From the NCBI RefSeq assembly GCF_000797495.1, contig NZ_JTGN01000006.1, positions 154,583 through 218,582 on the forward strand: a DNA stretch of 64,000 bases, written 5' to 3'. Every line of letters starts with the position of its first letter. Position 1 is the stretch's first letter. This stretch comes from Robinsoniella peoriensis (lineage in GTDB: Bacteria; Bacillota; Clostridia; Lachnospirales; Lachnospiraceae). The notes under the pieces are model-generated. The model was not told the DNA's origin, searched no databases, and worked only from the letters and a program-made list of their open reading frames with translations. Positions 1 to 7,933 of the stretch are shown here, piece by piece. The position numbers and the translations under genes were made by a program.

Positions 1-2
1 TG

Positions 3-572
3 AACCAGTATTACTGGCATATTAAATATCTGCAGAACATGGATACAGGCCTCTGGTATCACGGATATAACAATATTACCAAAGACCATATGTCAGGTTT
101 TTACTGGGGGAGAGCAAATGCATGGGCGGCATATACCATGTCCCAGGTAGGAAAATACCTGCCGGAATGTTATCTGTATCCGCAGTTTCTGGATATTGTG
201 GGCTCATTGAATGAACAGCTGGCAGCAATCAAGCTTTTGCAGACCGAAAATGGTCTGTGGAGGACGATACTGGATGATGAAGAATCCTATGAAGAAATCT
301 CAGCGTCCTGCGGAATTGCATCGGCAATGCTGGAAAAGGGGAATCCACTGCATCTGAAATATATTAACAAAGCACTGCAGGGCGTATTAAATAATATCAG
401 TCCCGATGGAAGGGTATTAAATGTATCCGGAGGAACTGCGGTTATGAAAGACCGTGACGGCTATTGCAATATATCCAGAGACTGGATACAAGGCTGGGGA
501 CAGGGGCTTGCACTGGCATTTCTGACGGGGGTGTTAGACTATGAAAATTGTCGAAGCGACGGGGCATTATAA
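3..572 (+). CDS. Unsaturated rhamnogalacturonyl hydrolase (GH105/GH88), 5' end outside window
   Basis: The reading frame is open to the left edge, so this is the C-terminal part (about 190 residues) of a larger gene; the family is usually 350-380 residues. Visible family features are a GFYWGRANAWAAYTM-type helix, typical of the (alpha/alpha)6 barrel, and the C-terminal RDWIQGWGQGLALAF segment that closes the barrel. Enzymes of this family remove the unsaturated uronic acid from lyase-generated rhamnogalacturonan disaccharides in the cytoplasm, releasing L-rhamnose. No signal peptide can be judged. It overlaps the next gene by 32 bp, so the two are translationally linked, and the context is rhamnogalacturonan I breakdown. 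GH105 is more likely than GH88, but the missing N-terminus prevents certainty. Confidence 0.85.
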   Translation, partial: NQYYWHIKYLQNMDTGLWYHGYNNITKDHMSGFYWGRANAWAAYTMSQVGKYLPECYLYPQFLDIVGSLNEQLAAIKLLQTENGLWRTILDDEESYEEISASCGIASAMLEKGNPLHLKYINKALQGVLNNISPDGRVLNVSGGTAVMKDRDGYCNISRDWIQGWGQGLALAFLTGVLDYENCRSDGAL

Positions 573-2379
573 GACGGGACATCATAATAAGAAAGACTGT
601 TTGTGCAATGAGTTTACCTTTGCACCGGGAGCAGCCGGGGCGGGAGCACAGCAGGTAACTCCGGAAGATCTCTATACGAAGGAGAAAACATGGGGATTTC
701 TGACAGAAGCAAACAGGCGGGAGGATCCTTTGCTGCAGATTCCAGAATTAAATACTGGATTTGACACATTTTCCTGGTATCGGGATAAGGATATAACCCG
801 GATTACGCAGGATGTGTCCGGCTGTTATGCAGATTCGTTATGCATCGTAAATGAACTTTGTGCAGATGGCAGCAGAAGGATTCCGCTTTCCTTTAAAGCA
901 GATGTTCCCCTAAGCGGAAATTACAAAGTACGGCTGAAACTTACAGCGGCAGTGGAAGAAGAGGAACTGCTTATTTTTCTCGGAAGAAGAAAGCTTTTTT
1001 ATCGGGTAAGACTGTCGGCGGGTGAAGTATTGGAAACAGAATTTCTATTAAATATCAGTGATATTATTCCAAGAGGCCAGGTGGCGGCTTATCAGGATTA
1101 CAGTGCAGCTATTACCATTATAGGAAAAGAGCCAAGACTGACAAATGTCGCTATATATCCGGTACAAAGTCCGGTTATTTATATAGCAGGGGATTCTACT
1201 GTAACGGACCAGAGCGCGGAGTATCCCTATGCGCCGGGTACCAGTTATTGTGGATGGGGGCAGATGCTTCCGGCTTTTATAGATGGTAAAGCAGCAGTTT
1301 CCAATCATGCCCATTCCGGACTGACAACAGAAAGTTTTCGCAGCGAAGGCCATTATCAGATTATTTTAGATCACATTCAAAAAGGGGATTACTGCCTGTT
1401 CCAGTTTGGGCATAATGATCAGAAACTGAACCACCTCAGGGCAGAGGAAGGATACCGGGAAAATCTGATTACGTATATCAAAGAGATCAGAGAAAAAGAA
1501 GCATATCCCATTTTGGTAACTCCATTGGCAAGAAATTCCTGGAGAGGTGCGGATGGTACTTATAATGATATGCTGCTTCCCTATGCGTGTGTCTGTAAAG
1601 AGATTGGAAAAACGCTGAATGTTCCGGTTCTGGATTTACACGGTAAAAGTAAAGAGTTTGTAATCCGACAGGGACTGGAAGGAGCGAAATTTTATTATTT
1701 CCCCGGTGATTTCACCCACAGCAATGATTACGGGGCATATAAAATGGCTGGTTTTGTGGCAGCAGAATTATCGGAACAGCTTTGTCTTCCGGGGCAGCAA
1801 AGCGCTCATGATTCCATCCCGGAATATATGGATGAGTGGAAGATATCAAGAAAAACCAATCTGCCGGCTCCACCCTCAAATATGGATGGAATGGATAATC
1901 CCACCGCATGTCCCATTATGTTTCAGGATCTGAAAAGACCGGAAGAGTGGCTTACAAGAGCTGAAGCAATGGATATGGTCATTCAGACAATGAATTTCTT
2001 TCCCATTAATGTATATAACGATATGTTTGAGGATGTAGTGGGGCATGAGTGGTATGCGGGAACGGTGGAATGTGCTGCCCAAAATGGAATGATTCCAAAC
2101 ACTATGGTGATGGAGAAGAAAATTTTTCCCGCAAAAGAGATCACCTTGCAGGAATTCCTGTGCATCGCAATGACCGGTTATAAATGCAGGAAGTACCTGC
2201 CGGTTGTGCAGAAAAAGTACCGGATCAATGTGGCATCCTGGGCAGAAGAAGAGATACAGGCAGCCTGTGAAATTGGAATTGCGGCAGAAGAAGCAGATTT
2301 TAATAATCTTATATCCAGAAAAAATGCTGCAGATATATGTAAAAGGCTTTACGTGTCATTGCATCATCATGGAAATTAG
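541..2379 (+). CDS. Rhamnogalacturonan acetylesterase (CE12-type SGNH hydrolase) with C-terminal SLH-like region
   Basis: 612 residues. The N-terminal part (about 25-200) is the galactose-binding-like sandwich usual before CE12 catalytic domains (F-x-F-x-PG, then VTPEDLYTKEKTWGF). The SGNH domain follows: block I IAGDST near residue 217, block III GHND near 289, and the D-x-x-H pair in GDFTHSND near 390. Such enzymes deacetylate rhamnogalacturonan I so that lyases and hydrolases can act. Residues of roughly 465-610 look like one or two degenerate S-layer-homology modules (F-x-DV...WY...A...G), odd for a protein with no visible signal peptide. A run of G lies 8-12 bases before the ATG, and the start sits inside the preceding gene. 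Catalytic assignment is firm; the SLH-like call is tentative. Confidence 0.85.
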   Translation: MKIVEATGHYKTGHHNKKDCLCNEFTFAPGAAGAGAQQVTPEDLYTKEKTWGFLTEANRREDPLLQIPELNTGFDTFSWYRDKDITRITQDVSGCYADSLCIVNELCADGSRRIPLSFKADVPLSGNYKVRLKLTAAVEEEELLIFLGRRKLFYRVRLSAGEVLETEFLLNISDIIPRGQVAAYQDYSAAITIIGKEPRLTNVAIYPVQSPVIYIAGDSTVTDQSAEYPYAPGTSYCGWGQMLPAFIDGKAAVSNHAHSGLTTESFRSEGHYQIILDHIQKGDYCLFQFGHNDQKLNHLRAEEGYRENLITYIKEIREKEAYPILVTPLARNSWRGADGTYNDMLLPYACVCKEIGKTLNVPVLDLHGKSKEFVIRQGLEGAKFYYFPGDFTHSNDYGAYKMAGFVAAELSEQLCLPGQQSAHDSIPEYMDEWKISRKTNLPAPPSNMDGMDNPTACPIMFQDLKRPEEWLTRAEAMDMVIQTMNFFPINVYNDMFEDVVGHEWYAGTVECAAQNGMIPNTMVMEKKIFPAKEITLQEFLCIAMTGYKCRKYLPVVQKKYRINVASWAEEEIQAACEIGIAAEEADFNNLISRKNAADICKRLYVSLHHHGN

Positions 2380-2395
2380 AATAGGAGGACATATA

Positions 2396-4552
2396 ATGAC
2401 AGCAGAATTAACAGGGGGCTTCACCTTACCGGGAGAATCCGGGTATGAAGAATTGACATTGAAGCTGGCAAAGAAATGGGGGGCTGATGTGATCAGGGAC
2501 AGTGACGGAACCGCCTTGTCGGATACGATTTTAAATGCCGGTTATGGAATCTATTCTACTATTTGTATCATTCGTGACCATAATGAGTGGGCAAAAAATC
2601 ATATGGATAAGCTGCAGCAGTCCTTTTTAGTCACAAATCCCAAGACGGCAGTGGAACCGTTTGTAACCTTTCATCTCATGAGTGATTTTTCCCAGGGACA
2701 GTTTTCGGTGAATGACAGTCCGGAATCGATGCAGTTTTGGCAGGTCTTTGACCGTACCTCCAACATGGAAGTCTCCAGAAGGCTGTGGACCTACGAGAAA
2801 GAAGCCGGGAATCTCACCATTCAAAATGCGGTTCCCTATCATAAATATACGGTTAGTTTTCTGGCATACCGCATTTGGGAAGAAATATCCATGTATAATC
2901 ATGTTACCAATGGCTGGAATAAGGAACATTTAATGCCTGTAGATCCCCGGTATGTGGAAACCCGGGAGTACCTGCTGCAATGGATGGAAGACTGGTGTGC
3001 CGCTCATCCGGATACTACCGTTGTGCGGTTTACCTCTTTGTTTTATAATTTTGCATGGATCTGGGGCAGCAGTGAGAGAAACCGTTCGCTGTTCACAGAC
3101 TGGGGGTCTTATGATTTTACAGTCAGTCCTCTGGCATTGCAGCAGTTTGCATCTAAGTACGGCTATCAACTGTGCGCAGAGGATTTTGTGAACAAAGGTG
3201 CATATCAGGTGACCCATATGCCGCCAAATGCAAGAAAACTGGATTACATGAATTTCATCAATGATTTTGTTATTCACTTTGGAAAAGAACTGGTAGATAT
3301 CGTACACCGCCATGGCAAACAGGCATATGTTTTTTACGATGACAGCTGGGTTGGCCTGGAGCCCTATGGGAAAAGATTTCATGAATTTGGATTTGACGGA
3401 TTGATTAAGTGTGTCTTCTCTGGATATGAAGCCAGATTATGTGCAGGGGTAAAGTCAGTCACCCACGAACTGCGGCTGCATCCATATCTGTTTCCGGTAG
3501 GGCTTGGGGGAGCTCCGACTTTTAGCGGAGATGGGGATCCCGCCCTGGAAGCGAAAAAATACTGGAATCAAATACGGCGCGCCCTCCTTCGCGTACCAAT
3601 TGAAAGAATCGGTTTGGGCGGATATCTGCATTTAACAGAAGGCTATCCGGAATTTTGTGACTATGTAGAGCAGATAACAAAAGAGTTTCGCAGAATCCGA
3701 AAACTACATGAAGAAGGACCGGTATATCATTTAAAATGCACAGTGGCAGTTCTTCATAGCTGGGGCAGGCTTCGGTCCTGGACACTTTCCGGGCATTTCC
3801 ATGAGACAGAACAACACGATCTCATACATGTGATTGAAGCACTGTCGGGTTTGCCGGTAGAAGTAACCTTCCTGGATTTTGAAGATATTAAAAACGGAGC
3901 GTTAGACGACGTACAGGTTCTGATCAATGCCGGAAAAGCCGGGAGCGCATGGAGCGGCGGCGATGCCTGGAAAGACGCAAGAGTAGTTGAACAGATCACA
4001 AAATGGGTTTATCATGGCGGAACCCTGATTGGAATCGGGGAACCGTCGGCAGTGGAGGGTTTCGATACATTTTTCCGCATGTCCGAAATCTTAGGAGTGG
4101 ATAAAGATAAGGGGGCAAGAGTATGCCATGGAAAGTGTGAGTATCACATAGAAAAGATAGAAGGTCTTCTTCCTGCTGGCTTTAATATCCCCGGCGAGAG
4201 TCAGATTTATTTAACCGACGGCAAGAACAGGGTGCTGGCTGAAGAAAATAAAGTACCTGCGCTGACCATACGTGATTTTGGCAAGGGAAAAGGTATCTAT
4301 CTGTCATCCTTCCGTTACAGCCTGGAAAATACGAGACTGTTCTTAAATCTTCTGCTTTATGGAACAAACCAGGAATTGTTTCCGGATTATGTCACTGCCA
4401 ATCCGTATATAGAATGTGCGTATTACCCGGAGAGCAAAGTACTGGTAATCATCAATAACAGTGAGAAGAGTCAGATTACCAGTATCAGCACGGAGTTTGG
4501 GGTAGTGAATGCGCAGCTGGAGGGGTATGAGACCAGGGAAGTGCTGCTTTAG
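2396..4552 (+). CDS. GH112 phosphorylase, probably D-galactosyl-1,4-L-rhamnose phosphorylase
   Basis: 718 residues, the normal length for GH112. The start is ATG 2396, set by AGGAGG at 2383-2388; the frame is open further upstream but inside the preceding gene. The N-terminus GGFTLPGESGYEELTLKLAK and the WGADVIRDSDGT motif are characteristic of the lacto-N-biose/galacto-N-biose phosphorylase family. The proposed general acid Asp lies in FYDDSWVGLEP near residue 315. GH112 members phosphorolyse either Gal-beta-1,3-HexNAc or Gal-beta-1,4-L-rhamnose. Because the two genes just upstream act on rhamnogalacturonan I, whose side chains begin with galactose on rhamnose, the second specificity is more likely; this is inference. 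No signal peptide, so it acts in the cytoplasm and yields galactose 1-phosphate. Confidence 0.88.
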   Translation: MTAELTGGFTLPGESGYEELTLKLAKKWGADVIRDSDGTALSDTILNAGYGIYSTICIIRDHNEWAKNHMDKLQQSFLVTNPKTAVEPFVTFHLMSDFSQGQFSVNDSPESMQFWQVFDRTSNMEVSRRLWTYEKEAGNLTIQNAVPYHKYTVSFLAYRIWEEISMYNHVTNGWNKEHLMPVDPRYVETREYLLQWMEDWCAAHPDTTVVRFTSLFYNFAWIWGSSERNRSLFTDWGSYDFTVSPLALQQFASKYGYQLCAEDFVNKGAYQVTHMPPNARKLDYMNFINDFVIHFGKELVDIVHRHGKQAYVFYDDSWVGLEPYGKRFHEFGFDGLIKCVFSGYEARLCAGVKSVTHELRLHPYLFPVGLGGAPTFSGDGDPALEAKKYWNQIRRALLRVPIERIGLGGYLHLTEGYPEFCDYVEQITKEFRRIRKLHEEGPVYHLKCTVAVLHSWGRLRSWTLSGHFHETEQHDLIHVIEALSGLPVEVTFLDFEDIKNGALDDVQVLINAGKAGSAWSGGDAWKDARVVEQITKWVYHGGTLIGIGEPSAVEGFDTFFRMSEILGVDKDKGARVCHGKCEYHIEKIEGLLPAGFNIPGESQIYLTDGKNRVLAEENKVPALTIRDFGKGKGIYLSSFRYSLENTRLFLNLLLYGTNQELFPDYVTANPYIECAYYPESKVLVIINNSEKSQITSISTEFGVVNAQLEGYETREVLL

Positions 4553-5141
4553 AGCGAACAGTTTCATCTTGAATTGGGGGGTAGGTGAGTAAGGGACGCT
4601 TTGTAGTTGGAGAGTGTGTACGGAAAGATGGGAGTGGGAAACTTGTATGGACTCCGTCAGCTGGCCGCAGAACTGGTATTTTCTAACCTTCCCGGAGCGC
4701 TTTTTGGCGGCACGCGGGCATTCACCGAGAAATCCTGATGCATTTCTCGGTTCAGTGCCCGCTTAGTATCCGATGGGAGCCAGTCGAATACTATCCGCCA
4801 AAAAACACTCCGGAAAGGTAAGTAAATACTCAGCTCTGCTCTACGCTTCCTCCGTCCATACAAGTTTCCCACTCCCATCTTTCCGAGATCCAGGTTGTCG
4901 CCACAAAGCTGGTTTTCTCAGCCTGGTGGAGACCCTTGGGCTGTGACGGGCTGTTCGTTTTTAGATGCAGCCTTTCCTATTCATAGACCTAACTGGCTGT
5001 AGTGCTGTAATCAAAAATATATGTAGTAGAATGAAGAAACAAGCTGCCATGGTCCGTCCCCTTTTCTTTCCGAACACTACCTATATCTACAAAGCGTCCC
5101 CTTCCTCAGCTAAACCCAAATCTAAGCTGATTTTATGCGCT
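4553..5141. repeat. Non-coding block of nested inverted repeats
   Basis: No convincing gene here. A 31 bp perfect inverted repeat (4620-4650 with 4855-4885) flanks a long imperfect hairpin: 4687-4710 pairs with 4797-4820 at about 20 of 24 positions, GCGGGCA 4714-4720 with TGCCCGC 4756-4762, and ACCGAGAAAT 4724-4733 with ATTTCTCGGT 4742-4751. An outer pair, 4591-4606 (AAGGGACGCTTTGTAG) with 5087-5103, brackets everything, and CGAACAG/CTGTTCG pairs 4555-4561 with 4948-4954. Segment 4619-4635 could alternatively pair with 5062-5078. It could be a non-autonomous mobile element or a structured RNA; no target duplication was recognised. Confidence 0.6.
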
Positions 5142-5173
5142 CTAGAGCGTGTTTGAAAATTGCTACACATTGG

Positions 5174-5605
5174 TCATTTTAACCAAATTAATATTGAAGC
5201 GATACACAAAAATCCCAGATAGGTGAATGCAAGTTTGTCATAGCGGGTGGCAATTCTACGAAATGCCTTTAGCTTTAAAAAGAGTTTTTCTATCAGATGC
5301 CGCTCTTTATATAGCCACCAATCGCAATGACGTTCAAACTTTGCTCCCTTTCTTGATGGAATTGTTGGTTCACCACCTTGCTCATAGATATAGTCAATCA
5401 GTTTATCACTGTCATATCCACGATCAGCAAGTATGTTACTTCCTTTTAAATTTACATGTTTCAATAAGGGAATCGCGAAATTAATATCGTTGCGTTGTCC
5501 TTCACTGATCATGAAATACACTGGATTTCCATAAGCATCCACAATGGCGTGTATTTTTGTACTGGCTCCGCCCCGGCTGTGTCCTATTTCGCTAGAAGGC
5601 CCCCT
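5174..5605 (-). CDS. IS427-type transposase, C-terminal frame (OrfB), made by -1 frameshift
   Basis: Catalytic C-terminal half of the transposase. The coordinates run from the slippery A7 to the stop; there is an internal ATG (MDAYGNPVYF) but the conserved family sequence starts before it (SRGGASTKIHA), so production by frameshifting from the preceding frame is more likely than independent initiation. It carries the second Asp (ADRGYDSD) and the catalytic Glu within a basic helix (ERHLIEKLFLKLK), followed by RRIATRYDK and a hydrophobic tail. Appears intact. Confidence 0.85.
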   Translation of the reverse strand, partial: RGPSSEIGHSRGGASTKIHAIVDAYGNPVYFMISEGQRNDINFAIPLLKHVNLKGSNILADRGYDSDKLIDYIYEQGGEPTIPSRKGAKFERHCDWWLYKERHLIEKLFLKLKAFRRIATRYDKLAFTYLGFLCIASILIWLK

Positions 5606-5946
5606 TTTTTTGCACCTGCACTATGTTGGTGCGCCTGAACGATAGATGCATCTAACGAAAGTTCTTCCAATGCGGCTTCAAGGCTTAGAACGCGAAAAAT
5701 ATTATCCAGTACGCCAGCATCAATCCACTTACGAAAACGGCTGTATACACTTTCCCATGGCCCATAACGCTCAGGAAGATCACGCCATGGGGCTCCGCTT
5801 CGCGCCAGCCAAATCATTGCATTAAGCATGGTACGGTTTTCTTTTGAGGGACGACCTGGTTTTCCTGTGTTTTCAGGAGGAAGTAAAGTTACTATATGAT
5901 TCCATTCATCATCTGTTAATTCATATCGTCTCAACATATAAAACAC
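5584..5946 (-). CDS. IS427-type transposase, N-terminal ORF (OrfA)
   Basis: 120 residues containing the DUF4096-like N-terminal domain (LTDDEWNHIVTLLPP, then a GRPSKENR linker, and GAPWRDLPERYGPWESVYSRF) and the first catalytic Asp (SLDASIVQAH). The frame ends shortly after a run of seven adenines (5605-5611 on the complementary strand), where a -1 shift would join it to the second frame; the downstream frame picks up exactly at the conserved SRGGASTKIHA segment. IS427-group elements are known to use this kind of programmed frameshift. Start ATG has a modest GGGGTG upstream. Confidence 0.88.
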   Translation of the reverse strand: MFYMLRRYELTDDEWNHIVTLLPPENTGKPGRPSKENRTMLNAMIWLARSGAPWRDLPERYGPWESVYSRFRKWIDAGVLDNIFRVLSLEAALEELSLDASIVQAHQHSAGAKKGGLLAK

Positions 5947-6026
5947 CCCTTTTTCTTTATTTTACCATAAAACGGGGATGCAAAACATTTGTTTTGTGCA
6001 ACTTTTAATTTTAAAACACGCTCTAG

Positions 6027-6184
6027 AGCGTGTTTTAAAATTGCTTTCTGGCAGCTGTGCGTCACAGTTTGTGGGAGATTTGTCCCGGATGAAGGGCGCG
6101 TAGCGGGCTACGTAACCTGAATTCGGGGCAAATATGCCGCAAAGTGGGGCGTGCAGATGGCAGGAATGAATTTTCAAACACGCT
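6027..6184. mobile_element. MITE copy 1 (158 bp) with IS-like ends
   Basis: 158 bp non-coding element flanked by CTAG on both sides (6023-6026 and 6185-6188). Its two ends match the two ends of the adjacent IS over 16 bases each, including the T/G difference at position 10. A copy of identical length with only a few differences lies at 61312-61469. It carries no transposase and is probably mobilised in trans by the IS. Confidence 0.85.
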
Positions 6185-6197
6185 CTAGTACCAGCCC

Positions 6198-6530
6198 CTA
6201 TCTCTCCCTTCGCATCTCCACAATATCATACAAATCCTCAAAAGATATCTTAGTATTCACAATCTTCAGGATTCTTGCAGTATCATCTATTCTGGACACC
6301 ATACCCGTCAACTTCAGGTATTCATTTTTACAGAAATATACGACTGTTACAATATCATTTTTCTGCACCTGGCGAAGTTTCCGGCTCAGTTCTTCCTGAT
6401 ATTCTTCTAATAGTTCAATCTTCGGGACCACAATTTTTTCTTTCTTCCGTAAAACTTCCGGATACCCTTTTAATGCAGCGAACGGCATAAACTGTTTTGC
6501 CCGTTCTTCTCTGGTCATTTTAGACACCAC
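6198..6530 (-). CDS. YolD-like protein
   Basis: 110 residues. MTREERAKQFMPFAAL followed by an acidic/basic helix and a small beta domain with VTVVYFCKNEYLKLTGMVSRID is the YolD-like family, which sits next to the Y-family polymerase UvrX in Bacillus phage SPbeta and in many Firmicutes. The start is taken as GTG 6530, because GGAGGG (complement of 6538-6543) lies 7 bases upstream; an in-frame ATG at 6518 follows without its own site. The gene overlaps the polymerase stop by 11 bp, so the two are translated together. The exact role is unknown; an accessory role in error-prone repair is inferred from the constant pairing. Confidence 0.85.
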   Translation of the reverse strand: MVSKMTREERAKQFMPFAALKGYPEVLRKKEKIVVPKIELLEEYQEELSRKLRQVQKNDIVTVVYFCKNEYLKLTGMVSRIDDTARILKIVNTKISFEDLYDIVEMRRER

Positions 6531-7788
6531 TTTTATGCCCTCCTATCTGGCGGTTCCGCTCCATTGTAGTTGCCCCTTCCTGCAGGTTCATTCCCTTTAG
6601 AATTGCATTTTTTCCGAACTTCTCTTTGATATCCAGCATTGCTTTCTGCATCTTATGTTCCCTTTCCAGCTCTGCAGGATCCGTAAATAAATCATACTGC
6701 TGATACATCTCATCCACAACGTTATTAAAAGTTAAATATACTCTGTGCACAGGAGTGTGCCTGTCCACGATCTTTTCATACAGCCTCTGTGTATAGGCGA
6801 TGATCTGCTTTGCGGAGCTGGTGGTCACGGTCATGGATGTTGTCCCATGTGACGATTTCTTCTCAATGCGGTTAGAATAGCCCACATAGAGGGTAATGGA
6901 ATCCGTAACAAGACCTTTATCCACCAATTCCAGACAGAGTAAATCCGCCATTTCTTTTACGATAAGCTTTCCTTTTTCATAGTCATAATCGCAGCCCAAT
7001 ACCTGACCGCTGGATATGGAATTTGACTTGGACTTATATGCTTTGATATCTGCCATTGTAGTCGTTTCTCTTCCCCAGGCATGATCAATCAGTAATTCCG
7101 CATCAATACCAAACAGCTTGTACAGCATCGACTCATCTGCTGCCGCAACCTGCTTCATCGTATATATGCCCATCCGTTCCAGCCGTTTTGCAATTCCTGC
7201 ACCTACCCTCCAGAAATCTGTGAGCGGCTTATGGCTGCTCAACGTCTTCCGGTAAGCTTCTTCATCCAGAATACCAATATGGTCTTCCACGTGTTTTGCC
7301 GTTATATCAAGGGCAATCTTCGCAAGATACAGGTTTGTTCCAATCCCACAGGTTGCCGTAATTCCTGTAGTATCAAGGATATCCTTCATGATTTGCATAC
7401 TCAGTTCTTTTGACGTCATCTGATACATGGCTAAATAGTCCGTTACGTCCATAAATACTTCATCAATCGAGTAGACATGGATATCTTCTTTTGCTATATA
7501 TTTCAGATAGATGGCATAGATTTCTGCGGAATATTCCATATATAACTGCATTCTGGGCGGTGCCATTATATAATCTATATGTGCCGGAATCTGGAATACC
7601 CTGCATCTGCCCGGAACCCCCTGCTCCTTCATGGACGGTGAAACAGCCAGACATATTGTCTTCTCTGTCCGTTCCGGATCCGCTACTACAAGATTGGTTG
7701 TCATTGGATCAAGACCGCGCTCTACGCACTCCACCGAAGCGTAGAATGATTTCAAATCAATACAGACATAGGTTTTATTTTGTGACAT
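6520..7788 (-). CDS. uvrX: Y-family DNA polymerase, UvrX/DinB-like
   Basis: 422 residues. The catalytic palm is clear: the first metal-binding region VCIDLKSFYASVECV near residue 10 and YSIDEVFMDV near residue 105, followed by a helix-hairpin-helix (GIGTNLYLAKIALD, WRVGAGIAKRLERMGI) and a C-terminal little-finger domain. This is an error-prone, translesion polymerase of the ImpB/MucB/SamB family; the UvrX subgroup is defined partly by the downstream YolD partner present here. ATG 7788 is chosen because GAGGTG lies about 6 bases upstream; GTG 7797 in the same frame is inside that site. No clear LexA (GAAC-N4-GTTC) box was seen upstream. Confidence 0.9.
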   Translation of the reverse strand: MSQNKTYVCIDLKSFYASVECVERGLDPMTTNLVVADPERTEKTICLAVSPSMKEQGVPGRCRVFQIPAHIDYIMAPPRMQLYMEYSAEIYAIYLKYIAKEDIHVYSIDEVFMDVTDYLAMYQMTSKELSMQIMKDILDTTGITATCGIGTNLYLAKIALDITAKHVEDHIGILDEEAYRKTLSSHKPLTDFWRVGAGIAKRLERMGIYTMKQVAAADESMLYKLFGIDAELLIDHAWGRETTTMADIKAYKSKSNSISSGQVLGCDYDYEKGKLIVKEMADLLCLELVDKGLVTDSITLYVGYSNRIEKKSSHGTTSMTVTTSSAKQIIAYTQRLYEKIVDRHTPVHRVYLTFNNVVDEMYQQYDLFTDPAELEREHKMQKAMLDIKEKFGKNAILKGMNLQEGATTMERNRQIGGHKSGV

Positions 7789-7849
7789 CCATTTCACCTC
7801 ACTCTTATTTTAATCCGGACCGTGTCAGAATATTCATCCATCTGCACGC

Positions 7850-7876
7850 AAAAGCCCTGCCATTTAACCTGGCAGG
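7850..7876 (-). terminator. Hairpin terminator after the lipoprotein gene
   Basis: CCTGCCA (complement of 7870-7876) pairs with TGGCAGG (complement of 7856-7862) over an 8-base loop, then GCTTTT on the minus strand. It lies 58-84 bases past the stop at 7934 and ahead of the polymerase gene. Confidence 0.65.
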
Positions 7877-7933
7877 ACTACTTGCTGCAACTATTTTCAT
7901 AATCACTATTCCTGTTTATCTTTTAATTCCATT

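Larger units (their letters stand above)
5142..6026 (-). mobile_element. IS5-family (IS427-like) insertion sequence, complete
   Basis: An 877 bp element (5146-6022) bounded by terminal repeats AGCGTGTTT-G/T-AAAATT and flanked on both sides by CTAG (5142-5145 and 6023-6026), read as the target duplication. The transposase is encoded on the minus strand in two frames joined by a -1 shift. All three catalytic acids are present: Asp in LSLDASIV, Asp in ILADRGYDSD and Glu in ERHLIEKLFLKLK. No premature stops or deletions are visible, so it may be active. Its right end directly abuts a MITE with the same terminal sequence, the two sharing one CTAG. Confidence 0.9.

Noticed and set aside
1048..1353. 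Minus-strand frame inside the acetylesterase gene, and many similar antisense frames under the giant genes
   Set aside because: They have no ribosome binding sites or recognisable domains and lie opposite well-supported genes.
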